31,238 nt of DNA, taken from contig JAJYAH010000007.1 of the NCBI GenBank assembly GCA_021779635.1, positions 1 to 31,238 on the forward strand, read 5' to 3'. Positions 23,466 through 31,238 of the stretch are shown one piece after another. The translations under genes were made by a program, and so were the position numbers. Each line of letters opens with the position of its first letter. The first letter of the stretch is position 1. The stretch is from Pseudomonadota bacterium. Its GTDB lineage: Bacteria; Pseudomonadota; Alphaproteobacteria; Rhizobiales; Xanthobacteraceae. The notes under the pieces were generated by a model. It saw only the letters and a program-made list of their open reading frames with translations, was not told the DNA's origin and did no database searches.

Positions 23466-26115
23466 TCTGCCGTTTGGCGACGCTTTGGTGACGCTCGGGT
23501 TCGACATAGGGCCGGAACGTCGTCTTCTCCGTTCCGCAATCCGGGCAACGCCAGTCGGACGAGATTCTGGCGAACGGCGTGCCCGAGGCGATCGCCTGGT
23601 CAGGCAATCCCGAAGACGGCTCGTAGATGAAATAGCAGCCGCCGCATATGAATTTCTGCTGTTCGACTTGCGGCTCTCGAACAAGCGGAAGCGGGATGCG
23701 GGCCGTCGTGACGCTATCGGGTGTGGCGACATGGGCACCGATGGTGAGCTGGCACGACTCCCGCGCGATCAGATAAATTCCCAATTCCTCGTGTCCGAAC
23801 GTGGCCCGCAGGGAGCCGGGCAGGTCAAGGTCCCGGCGGCCGGTCTCTGGATCGACATTGGTCGCGCCGCATCGGCCGTTGCGCCGGTCGGCGCGAAATA
23901 GCCCGTCGCCGATCCGGATGTCGCTGCCGATCCATTCGAACTCTTCCCAGGGTCTGGCTCCATCGATGTAGAGGTTGGCCCGAAATCGAAGCGGATCGAT
24001 TTTTATACCCCATTGCTGCTCAAGACTTCGGACCGTCGCCAGGTTGATCAGCGAGATGACATTGTCGGGCTTGTCCATGAAATGCCCATCGGGCGAACGC
24101 ACGAGAATTGGCGGACTGCGGAACGTCGGAAGCAGTTGCCAGAAGAACTGCTCCACCCTGGCGCGCTCACCTTCGTCATTCAGATCGGCGATCAGAAGCT
24201 GCCGGTTGTCTTGCGCGATCGTTAGTTGCATGGTCTCCACGTCAAGCGTCGTTCGAACCCGCGCCAACGCTTCTTCAAGCATCAACATCACAAATAGCCC
24301 TTTCTTGCCCCATCGCGGCTGACCGACGTCGAACGGAGCTCCGGGGCGCACGAGAGCAAAGATGCGATCGTGCGGGAAAGGCTTTTTGGCGTGGATGTCG
24401 ACGCGCGTTAACGGCTGGGCGCTCAATCCCTTGATCGGATAGCGGTAGATGCTCTTCAAAACCGGCATTGGCGCGGAACCTTGTCGCGTGAAGTTTCCTG
24501 CCGAAGATGCACGAGGAGCCGACCGGCTGCGTAGAACCGGTTGCTGCCGATATCGTGGGGCCAGCTGCTGCCTCGATAAGGGCGCCGGAGGAAGTCGCGC
24601 GGACTGGTCTGAGAAAAATGCCGCCATGTCGGTTGCGGGGTCGTCGATCGCGTCATCAATGGCGTCCGACAGCCGCGCGATGCCCTTTTCGATCTGCTTC
24701 GGCGACAGCGCGGCATAGCCGAGGATGATCGACCGCGCGGTGAACGCCGTGCGCCGCTGAAAGCTGACCCGCGCGGAGCCGAATGAGTACACGCCGACGC
24801 GCGCGCGCAGCGCGAGCGTTTCGACCGTCACGGCGTCCGGGATGCCCGGCGGAAGATGCCACAGCACATGCAGGCCTCCGATGTCGCCATCGATCAGGAC
24901 TTCTCCGAAGTTGCGGCGCATCGCGGCGACCAGACAATCGCGATTGTCCTTGTAGTGGGAGCGGACCCGAAGCAGATGCGCGGCGTAACTGCCGCTGTGC
25001 ATGAAGTCCGCGAGTGCTGCCTGCTCAAGCCAGGGGTTGCCGCTGTTGATGAGGGATTTCTCGTTGCAGAAGGCTTCCGCAATCCGCTCCGGGACCACCA
25101 TGTAACTCAACCGCAATCCGGCGCCGAGCGACTTGGAAAACGTCCCCATATAGATGGTGCAATCCGGCGCCAGCGCCGCCAGCGGCAACAGATGCGATCC
25201 GAGGTATCGGATGTCGCAGTCATAATCGTCCTCGATGATGTAGCAGCCATAGCGCCGTGCCCAGGCGACGATATCCGTGCGCCGCGCTGCCGAGAGCGTT
25301 GCGCCTGTCGGATATTGGTGCGACGGCGTCATGTACAACAGAGATGCCGTCCGCTGCGGCAGCAGCTCCGGATTCAATCCGTCCTGATCGACGGCGACGC
25401 TGGTGACTTCGGCATCGGCGGCTTCGAAGGCCTTTGCGGCGCCGAGGTAGCACGGATCCTCAACGACACTGAGCGCGCCGCGGCTCAGGAAAAGCCGCGC
25501 CGCGATCGTCAGCCCCTCCTGGATTCCGGACACGATCACGATGCGGCTTGGATCGGCCATGATGCCACGCGCTGCCGCCAGATGATTTGCGATCGCGGTG
25601 CGCAGCGCCGGGAGTCCTGCGGGCTCGCCGTACTGCGTCAGACCGGCGGCCCCGCCATGGGAAAGATTTGCCTGCAGCAGGCGACGCCAGGTTTTAAGCG
25701 GAAATAAATCGGCGCTCGGACGTCCCGGAAAGAAGTCAAACAGCAGCCGGTTGCGGTTTGAGTGGGTCGGCGCTTGCGCCGTTCGCGGACGCAGAGGCAT
25801 CGGCATGCGCGGCTGCAGCATCTGTTCGTCGGCGGCCAATGCCGGGGCAGCGGTCGCCGCAGGGCGGGGCTGCTGCTCGGCGACATAAATCCCCGAAGCC
25901 GGACGCGACTCGACGATCCCCTCCATCAACAGCAGGTCATAGGCGCGCATCACGGTGTTGCGCGATATCGCCAGTTGTTCCGACAGCCGGCGAGACGATG
26001 GCAGGCGCGAACCCGGCGCGATCCGCGCACAGCGGATTGCATCGCGAATCTGATCGACCATCTGCGTCGTCAGCGAGTCGGGCCGCGACCGGTCGAGGAG
26101 AACGGATATCTGCAT
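23458..26115 (-). CDS. MocR-type regulator fused to MOSC domain and rubredoxin
   Basis: An 885-residue fusion (numbering here from an in-frame GTG at 26121; the ATG at 26115 is residue 3). Residues about 5-80 are a GntR-type winged helix (LPSSRRLSEQLAISRNTV). Residues 125-490 are an aminotransferase-like MocR domain with PLP lysine K330 (TFSKSLGAG), IIEDDYDCD and TPSHQYPTG. A linker at about 492-551 follows. MPVLKSIYRYPIKG at 552 begins a YcbX/mARC-like MOSC region whose Mo-ligand candidate is C751 (GRCGATNVDPETG). The C-terminus is a rubredoxin with CGGC (826-829) and CPDC (859-862), where YcbX carries a 2Fe-2S domain. The MOSC part could also start separately at 24468. It is divergent from the binding-protein gene. 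Confidence 0.88.
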   Translation of the reverse strand: MQISVLLDRSRPDSLTTQMVDQIRDAIRCARIAPGSRLPSSRRLSEQLAISRNTVMRAYDLLLMEGIVESRPASGIYVAEQQPRPAATAAPALAADEQMLQPRMPMPLRPRTAQAPTHSNRNRLLFDFFPGRPSADLFPLKTWRRLLQANLSHGGAAGLTQYGEPAGLPALRTAIANHLAAARGIMADPSRIVIVSGIQEGLTIAARLFLSRGALSVVEDPCYLGAAKAFEAADAEVTSVAVDQDGLNPELLPQRTASLLYMTPSHQYPTGATLSAARRTDIVAWARRYGCYIIEDDYDCDIRYLGSHLLPLAALAPDCTIYMGTFSKSLGAGLRLSYMVVPERIAEAFCNEKSLINSGNPWLEQAALADFMHSGSYAAHLLRVRSHYKDNRDCLVAAMRRNFGEVLIDGDIGGLHVLWHLPPGIPDAVTVETLALRARVGVYSFGSARVSFQRRTAFTARSIILGYAALSPKQIEKGIARLSDAIDDAIDDPATDMAAFFSDQSARLPPAPLSRQQLAPRYRQQPVLRSRSAPRASSAGNFTRQGSAPMPVLKSIYRYPIKGLSAQPLTRVDIHAKKPFPHDRIFALVRPGAPFDVGQPRWGKKGLFVMLMLEEALARVRTTLDVETMQLTIAQDNRQLLIADLNDEGERARVEQFFWQLLPTFRSPPILVRSPDGHFMDKPDNVISLINLATVRSLEQQWGIKIDPLRFRANLYIDGARPWEEFEWIGSDIRIGDGLFRADRRNGRCGATNVDPETGRRDLDLPGSLRATFGHEELGIYLIARESCQLTIGAHVATPDSVTTARIPLPLVREPQVEQQKFICGGCYFIYEPSSGLPDQAIASGTPFARISSDWRCPDCGTEKTTFRPYVEPERHQSVAKRQII

Positions 26116-26172
26116 GGTCACCGCACTGCGTGGGTTTCGGCGTCCCGGATCGGAGCAAGGGTTGGGCCAGTT

Positions 26173-26274
26173 ATGAGTCCAGTACGGCGAGTTTTGATGC
26201 GATTTTGGCCGCTGTCAGCCGGTTTTTCCGTCGAAACGGACTGGTCCCCCCGGTTTGCCAGCAACTGGACTCAT
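26173..26274. promoter_or_regulatory. Inverted-repeat operator candidate in the divergent promoter
   Basis: ATGAGTCCAGT (26173-26183) and its exact reverse complement ACTGGACTCAT (26264-26274) are 80 bp apart between the MocR-fusion gene and the binding-protein gene. A partial palindrome, GGACTGGTCC (26238-26247), of related sequence lies between them. Two distant 11-bp arms suggest sites for a dimeric or looping regulator, most simply the adjacent MocR protein. The rest of 26116-26520 holds no gene; the reading frames there lack protein-like sequence. Confidence 0.6.
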
Positions 26275-26520
26275 GACGGCCGGTCGTGCCGGTGGCTGCT
26301 CACCCCGAATGCAGGGACTGCCCAAAACCCTCTGCTTTCGTCCATCTGCTGGGCAGCCGACATCGAACGGTGCCCATCGAAACGTCTTTCGATGGTGCTT
26401 TCGCATTTTACCGCGGTGGCTCTCGGTACCGTCCATCCGCCGTGCGAGCGTCAGGCCACTGACAGACAAACGGGAGCCGCGTCGCTGTGCTCCCGATCAT
26501 CGAACCACACAGGAGCAGTT

Positions 26521-27807
26521 ATGAGCACCGTTCGACAACGCTGGCTTTCCGCCGCGGCCGCCGTTCTCGCCATTCTCGGATCTGGTGTGAACCATGCGAA
26601 GGCCGAAGACACCATCAAGATTGGCATACTCCATTCGCTGTCCGGCACGATGGCGATCAGCGAAACCATCCTGAAGGACCTGATCCTGATGGAGGTCGCT
26701 GACGTCAACGCCAGGGGCGGCCTGCTCGGAAAGCAGATCGAGCCGATCGTTGTCGATCCGGCGTCGAATTGGCCTCTGTTTGCGGAAAAGGCCCGCGAAC
26801 TGCTGGTCAAGGACAAGGTCGCCGCGGTGTTCGGCTGCTGGACCTCGGTGTCCCGCAAATCCGTCCTGCCGGTGTTCGAGGAACTGAACGGGCTGTTGTT
26901 CTATCCCCTCGAATATGAAGGCGAGGAGGCTTCCTACAATATTTTCTATGGCAGTTCCGTACCCGATAACAAAGCGGTCCCGGCCGTCGAATATCTGATG
27001 AGCAAGGAAGGCGGCGAGGTGAAGCGCTTCGTGCTGGAAGGCACGGATTACGTCTATCCCCGCACCAGCAACAAGATCATCCGCGCCTTTCTCAAGACCA
27101 AGGGCGTGAAGGACGAAGACATCATGGAGAACTATACGCCGTTCGGATTCTCCGACTGGCAGACCGAAGTGGCGGCCATCAAGAAATTCGGATCGTCCGG
27201 CAAGAAGACCGCGGTAATCTCGACGGTCAATGGCGACGCCAATGTGCCGTTCTACAAGGAACTGGGTAACCAGGGCATCAAAGCCACCGAAATCCCTGTG
27301 ATTGCGTTCTCGGTCGGGGAGGAGGAACTCGCTGGCGTCGACACCAAGCCTCTGGTCGGGCATCTCGCGGCCTGGAGCTACTTCCAGTCGGTGAACACGC
27401 CGGAGAACAAGGCGTTCATCGCGAAGTGGCGCGCCTACACCAAAAATCCCAAGCGCGTCACCAACGATCCCATGGAGTCGGCTTACATCCTGTTCCACAT
27501 GTGGGTGCAGGCGGTGCAGCAGGCAGGAACGACCGACGTGGAAGCGGTTCGCCAGGCAATGATCGGCCAGAAAGTCAAATCGCCGTCCGGATTCGAGGTC
27601 GCGATGGGCAGCAACCACCACATGGCAAAGCCGGTCATGATCGGCGAGGTCCAGGCCGACGGACAGTTCAGCATCGTGTACAAGAGCAAGGCCTTACCGC
27701 CGAGGGCTTGGAGCCCTTACGTCGAAGCCAACAAGGGCAAGGTTGCGGACTGGTCGTGGCCGTGGGTTTGCGGCGGCTGCACCTCACCGCGGTTCGCAAC
27801 GAACTGA
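26521..27807 (+). CDS. Urea/short-chain amide ABC transporter substrate-binding protein (UrtA/FmdD type)
   Basis: A 428-residue periplasmic binding protein of the type 1 (Leu/Ile/Val-like) fold. A signal peptide (1-28, ending NHAKA) leads into EDTIKIGILHSLSGTMAISE, typical of UrtA/FmdD. Other family blocks are VFGCWTSVSRKSVLPVFEE, LFYPLEYEGEE, and a C-terminal WPWVCGGC ending. The ATG at 26521 follows AGGAGC. UrtA binds urea; FmdD-type relatives bind formamide or acetamide, and the sequence does not decide between them. No permease or ATPase genes follow, so the partner subunits must be encoded elsewhere. It is divergent from the MocR fusion and probably controlled by it. Confidence 0.88.
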   Translation: MSTVRQRWLSAAAAVLAILGSGVNHAKAEDTIKIGILHSLSGTMAISETILKDLILMEVADVNARGGLLGKQIEPIVVDPASNWPLFAEKARELLVKDKVAAVFGCWTSVSRKSVLPVFEELNGLLFYPLEYEGEEASYNIFYGSSVPDNKAVPAVEYLMSKEGGEVKRFVLEGTDYVYPRTSNKIIRAFLKTKGVKDEDIMENYTPFGFSDWQTEVAAIKKFGSSGKKTAVISTVNGDANVPFYKELGNQGIKATEIPVIAFSVGEEELAGVDTKPLVGHLAAWSYFQSVNTPENKAFIAKWRAYTKNPKRVTNDPMESAYILFHMWVQAVQQAGTTDVEAVRQAMIGQKVKSPSGFEVAMGSNHHMAKPVMIGEVQADGQFSIVYKSKALPPRAWSPYVEANKGKVADWSWPWVCGGCTSPRFATN

Positions 27808-27834
27808 TCTCCCTCGCTGCGAGACGGGTGGACA

Positions 27835-27869
27835 TTCCGGTTACCGCGCCGACGCTGCGGTAGCCGGAA
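27835..27869 (+). terminator. Strong hairpin after the binding-protein gene
   Basis: TTCCGGTTACCGC pairs with GCGGTAGCCGGAA over 13 positions (one T-G wobble) around a 9-base loop, 28 bp past the stop. No T-tract follows, so it may end transcription with other factors or protect the 3' end. Confidence 0.55.
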
Positions 27870-27968
27870 GTCCGTTGTGGAAGGCATCCTCACAGGCAGC
27901 CGCCGACCTCCGCGACAAAATCCACCCGTGCCGGAAGCGTTTTTTCGGCTTTTGTCCAGCGCCACCGC

Positions 27969-28769
27969 CTATGCGTGTCCGGTCGCTTCCAGGATCAGAT
28001 TTGTGACCGTGTCGGGTTGCGATATCAGGGAGAGATGGCTCGCCTTGATCTCGATCGTCTTCGCGCCCATGCGCTTCGCCATGAACCGTTCGAGATCCGG
28101 ATTAATGGTCCGGTCTTCCGTGGACACGGCATACCAGCTCGGCTTTGATCGCCATGCTGCGTGGGTCGTTTTGCCGGCCAGCAAGGTCCGCTTGAACGGC
28201 GCTTGAACGGCGTAGAGCACGCGCGCCTTTTCTGCAGGAAGATCACCGGCAAAGTCGCGCAAAAAGGCCTCCTCGCTCAACTGTCCCTCATCGTTGGACC
28301 AGACGATGCCGGCAGAGGCCGGCGGGGCCGGAAACTGCTTGGCCAGCGCGGTGTAATCCTCGTCTGCGTCGGGTGCGCGCGCCGCGACATAGACAAGGGC
28401 CGAAACCTTGGGATCTACACCGGCTTCGGTGATGATCATGCCGGCGAAGGAGTGACCGACAAGTACGGTCGGTCCCTGCTGCAGGGCGAGAGCGCGTTGC
28501 GTCGCTTCCACTGCATCCTGCAGCGTCGTCAGCGGGTTCTGCACGGCAGTTGCCCCGATACCCTTCGACTGGAGCCTTGCGATGACCTCAGACCAGCATG
28601 ACCCGTCGGCAAAAAGCCCGTGCACAAGGACGACGTTTCGAACCTTTGGCGTGGGCTGCGCGGCGGCAGCGCCCTGCAGAAGCGGGATGGCCGCCCCGGC
28701 AGCCGCCATACCCACGAATGTGCGGCGATCCATCGGATGCCTATACCGAAGTTCCTTTTGTTCATTCAT
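27969..28769 (-). CDS. Exported alpha/beta hydrolase with Tat-type signal
   Basis: A 266-residue alpha/beta hydrolase. The ATG at 28769 follows a good AAAGGAGAA ribosome binding site; upstream in-frame residues are ignored. The N-terminus carries DRRTFVG (14-20) followed by a hydrophobic stretch ending GAAAAQ, a twin-arginine-type signal, so it is probably folded before export to the periplasm. Catalytic residues: S107 in GHSFAG, D219 in STEDRTI, H245 in ASHLSL; the oxyanion region is VHGLFADGSCW. It resembles the small salicylate-esterase/hydroxynitrile-lyase-like branch, substrate unknown. No obvious operon partner. Confidence 0.85.
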   Translation of the reverse strand: MNEQKELRYRHPMDRRTFVGMAAAGAAIPLLQGAAAAQPTPKVRNVVLVHGLFADGSCWSEVIARLQSKGIGATAVQNPLTTLQDAVEATQRALALQQGPTVLVGHSFAGMIITEAGVDPKVSALVYVAARAPDADEDYTALAKQFPAPPASAGIVWSNDEGQLSEEAFLRDFAGDLPAEKARVLYAVQAPFKRTLLAGKTTHAAWRSKPSWYAVSTEDRTINPDLERFMAKRMGAKTIEIKASHLSLISQPDTVTNLILEATGHA

Positions 28770-28991
28770 CGGGGTTCTCCTTTGGGTGAAATAGACCGTG
28801 CTATTACCTCCACCTAGCGGATCGGGTTCGGCGCCAGGGAATGTTCGGCGGGCGAGCGGACAGATTTTGTTCCGGAACCGGGCACCAGAGTTGTCGAACG
28901 ATGTTGAAGCCGTCAACCCGTGGGCCGATGTGAGATGGAGGCCGGCCGCGCAGGGGATGGTGGCTGGCGTCCGCGCGGCGCAGCCGAATTG

Positions 28992-29615
28992 TCAAGCGAC
29001 CCGCCGAAAAGTGCTGAACTGAAATCGCTGCACGGCCCCCCAAGGGGTGGTGTGGTCATGGCGCCGGGAATCCAGCAAGTTGAACTCGGTTCCAAGCACT
29101 GCACCAAGAATGCCCGCATCATAACGCATGACCGGCAGGCCGCTGCACCGTTCAGGTCCATCCAGTGCAAAGCTGCCTATGATAACGTGTCCACCGGGCC
29201 TGACGGCCTTCTTCAGATGACCGACATAGGCGGAACGATCGGAAGCGTCGGTGAGGAAATGAAACGCAGCGCGGTCGTGCCACAGATCGTAAGTTCGGGA
29301 TGGCTCCCAGGCGGTGACATCTGCAACCACCCATTTGACGTCAGCGCCTCTATCGCCAAGACGTTCCCTTGCCGCATCGAGAGCGGCGGCGGACAGATCC
29401 AAAACCGTAATCTTCCCAATTTTCCGCTCGACAAGCGCGTCAACCAGTCGTGATGCGCCGCCTCCGATATCGATGATCGCTGCATCGGTGGAAAGACCTG
29501 CCAGTGCGATCAGTTCGAGGGATGGCGCGGGATTTTCCTGGAACCAACTCGCTTCCCTTTCGCCTTTGGTGGTGTAGACACTTTCCCAATGAGCTTTTCT
29601 GCTGACATCACTCAT
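28992..29615 (-). CDS. Class I SAM-dependent methyltransferase
   Basis: A 207-residue methyltransferase. Motif I is IIDIGGGASRLVDAL (about residues 47-61), the acidic ribose-binding position is in ITVLDLSAAAL, and motif II/III stretches are VKWVVADVTAW and DLWHDRAAFHFLTD. It belongs to the Methyltransf_25/12-like group, which acts on varied small molecules; thiol or metalloid acceptors have been reported in this size class but cannot be assigned here. The ATG at 29615 is preceded by AAGGAGA. It is followed 222 bp later by the exported hydrolase; whether they share a transcript is unclear. Confidence 0.88.
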   Translation of the reverse strand: MSDVSRKAHWESVYTTKGEREASWFQENPAPSLELIALAGLSTDAAIIDIGGGASRLVDALVERKIGKITVLDLSAAALDAARERLGDRGADVKWVVADVTAWEPSRTYDLWHDRAAFHFLTDASDRSAYVGHLKKAVRPGGHVIIGSFALDGPERCSGLPVMRYDAGILGAVLGTEFNLLDSRRHDHTTPWGAVQRFQFSTFRRVA

Positions 29616-29819
29616 GAAATGTCTCCTTCACGCGCAATGCGTTAGGTCCGGTACAGATGGCTACGTCTTCGATGCTAGACAACAAAAAAACATTTCATCG
29701 CCTTCCATTTTTGTACCTTCGGCGTTGCTGGGCGATGGCACAAGGGACGCGCTTGGAGTGTTGGAAAGTGTGATCGCGACGCTGTATCGAGAGCATCAGA
29801 CGACGCTTGCAGATTTGAA

Positions 29820-31238
29820 CTAGATGTAATCGAACAGCGCCATGAACCCGAAATCCATATGCAATTGTTGATGGCAGTGGAACAGGGTCAATCCGGGATT
29901 GTCCGCGACAAAGTCGACTTCCGCCTGCTGGTAGCCACCCAGCATCACGACATCCTTCATGATCCCGCCGGTGGCTTTTCCCGCAATCCGGGTCAGTTCG
30001 AAGCTGTGACGGTGCAGATGGACCGGATGAATATCGTCGCTGGCATTGCTCATGCGCAGCCGATAGCGCTTGCCCCGGCGCAGATGAAACATCGGCTGCA
30101 TTTTATCCATTGAGAACGCGACATCGTTGATGCGCCATTCGTTGAAGCCTTGCGTGGCCGCGTTGTTTTTGGTGAACGTCATCTCGATGGTTTCATCCGG
30201 TGCTTTTCCGTCGGCACCGGCTCTTCCGAAAAGCGTGTAGTCCCATTTAGACGGAGCTGGCTTGGTCCATTTGGGCTTTCCGGTTTTCCCCGCATATTCG
30301 ATCACGATGCCCATGCCCCTTGTGCGGTCGTCGTCCGCAAGGTCGCCCATCACCCATACGCCGGGATGATTCATCTCAACCACCGCCGAGATGCGTTCGG
30401 CGGTCCCGAGCCAGAGGACGGGTGCCAGTTTGGGTGTCGGGACGGGATTGCCGTCCAACGCGATCACTTCAAAGCTGTGCCCGGGTAAAGCCAGGCTGCG
30501 GATTTCGGTCGCGCTGCCGTTGACGATGTGAAACAGGACACGTTCACCTGTCTTCACGCGGATGGGATCGCCGTGACCCAGCATGCGGCCATTGATCGAG
30601 AACAGGCTGTAACCGACCTCGAAGCCGTGGGGCATGCCCTTGGCCAGTGAGGCGCGCATGGCTGACTCGCCGGCGTCTTCCAGCGCTTTGACCCGCGTTG
30701 CGCCCGCCAGAAAATCCATGTCCATATCGCCGCCGCGGCTGAGCGCCGGCTGGAATTCCTTGAGCATCAAAAATACTTCGCGATCGTAGCGGCCCGGTTC
30801 ATGTTTCGGCTCGATGTAGACCGTACCTACCTGTCCGCCATATTGCCCGCCGGACAGATCGGCGCCGGGCGTGAGATGCGTGTGATAGAACCGCAATCCA
30901 GCCGGCCCCGGCGTAAAGACAATCCGGCGCATGCCGTGCGCCGGGATAAAGGGGGTTCCTTCCTCTGAAGCTCCGTCCACATCGACCGGCAGGGTCTGCC
31001 CATGCCAGTGCAACTGCTCCGGCGTGTCGGTGTCGTTGCGGATATCGACAACGACCTGCTGGCCTTCCTTGAAGCGCAGCAGGGGGCCGGGAAACTGCCC
31101 GTTATAGGTGGTGGTGGAGATGATGCGATCCGGCGCCAATTCAACAAGCCCGTTGCCGATCCGGATCGTGTGATCTGCCGCGCCCTGGGGCGCGGATGGG
31201 CTGGCGGAAGCCTGAGCCTCTATCCGGTTGGGGAGCGC
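29820..31238 (-). CDS. Multicopper oxidase, N-terminus beyond right edge
   Basis: At least 472 residues are in the window; the frame is open to the right edge, so the start and any signal peptide are missing. All copper motifs are visible: LHWHG (H77 and H79 of the visible part), YHTH (H119, H121), HPVHLH (404-409) and HCHQQLH (454-460), which holds the type 1 Cys C455. The axial type 1 position reads Phe (F465) where Met is usual in CopA/CueO-like enzymes; Phe or Leu there is found in high-potential laccases. Together with the Met-rich tail of hydrophobic residues this suggests a laccase-like oxidase or periplasmic copper oxidase. The protein is about the size of three-domain laccases. Confidence 0.93.
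   Translation of the reverse strand, partial: ALPNRIEAQASASPSAPQGAADHTIRIGNGLVELAPDRIISTTTYNGQFPGPLLRFKEGQQVVVDIRNDTDTPEQLHWHGQTLPVDVDGASEEGTPFIPAHGMRRIVFTPGPAGLRFYHTHLTPGADLSGGQYGGQVGTVYIEPKHEPGRYDREVFLMLKEFQPALSRGGDMDMDFLAGATRVKALEDAGESAMRASLAKGMPHGFEVGYSLFSINGRMLGHGDPIRVKTGERVLFHIVNGSATEIRSLALPGHSFEVIALDGNPVPTPKLAPVLWLGTAERISAVVEMNHPGVWVMGDLADDDRTRGMGIVIEYAGKTGKPKWTKPAPSKWDYTLFGRAGADGKAPDETIEMTFTKNNAATQGFNEWRINDVAFSMDKMQPMFHLRRGKRYRLRMSNASDDIHPVHLHRHSFELTRIAGKATGGIMKDVVMLGGYQQAEVDFVADNPGLTLFHCHQQLHMDFGFMALFDYI

Noticed and set aside
26380..26520. Sigma-54 promoter before the urea/amide binding protein
   Set aside because: No GG and GC pair with the required 10-base spacing was found in the expected context.
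29616..29819. Possible small forward gene between methyltransferase and multicopper oxidase
   Set aside because: The reading frame has no ribosome binding site and no protein-like pattern; I see only spacer here.

Overview
The window looks like chromosomal DNA of an alphaproteobacterium of the Bradyrhizobium/Rhodopseudomonas/Afipia group (Nitrobacteraceae). This is inferred, not tested by a database search. The reasons are high GC content, a homospermidine-type polyamine pathway, two promoters of the form GGAAC-N16-CGTT (the EcfG general-stress consensus of Alphaproteobacteria), an AT-rich Zur palindrome of the alphaproteobacterial type, and palindromic intergenic repeats resembling those common in that family. 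No tRNA, rRNA, CRISPR array or intact mobile element was seen; the only transposon-like trace is a possible transposase tail at the left edge.

Layout. 1-42: possible transposase end. 271-1413: DUF3095 protein resembling a nucleotide cyclase, convergent with a secreted DUF2147 protein (1463-1906). 2010-3480: leftward alpha/beta hydrolase plus GNAT pair. 3780-4938: iron superoxide dismutase behind an EcfG promoter, then the fluoride channel CrcB. 5125-10037: zinc module, with a Zur box, a tiny His-rich membrane protein, ZnuC, ZnuB, ZnuA, a COG0523 metallochaperone GTPase and an overlapping WD40 protein. 10151-10483: small membrane protein behind a second EcfG promoter. 10571-15070 (leftward): polyamine module, with a structured leader, ornithine/lysine decarboxylase, GNAT, a 56-residue membrane microprotein, a RidA-family protein and homospermidine synthase. 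15227-15487: small membrane protein. 15619-19497: M3 oligopeptidase, DUF1007 periplasmic protein and a His-rich NicO-type Ni/Co transporter.

19516-22185 (leftward): a Baeyer-Villiger monooxygenase fused to an HSL-type esterase, with a (CCGG)6 tract at the domain junction. 22186-22880: mostly non-coding, with a repeat and a possible frameshifted small gene. 22881-27807: a single-domain formyltransferase, a leftward MocR-regulator/MOSC/rubredoxin fusion, and a divergent urea/amide-type binding protein, with an 11-bp inverted repeat in the divergent promoter. 27969-31238 (leftward): Tat-exported alpha/beta hydrolase, SAM methyltransferase and an N-terminally cut multicopper oxidase.

How the genes work together. 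Metal handling dominates: Zn uptake and allocation, Ni/Co transport, Fe-SOD, copper oxidase, and three separate His-rich tracts. The polyamine module can make putrescine from ornithine and condense it to homospermidine, with RidA a plausible scavenger of imine intermediates. The least familiar items are the Zur-linked His-rich microprotein, the MocR-MOSC-rubredoxin fusion with its divergent operator, and the tetranucleotide repeat that could uncouple the monooxygenase from its esterase.
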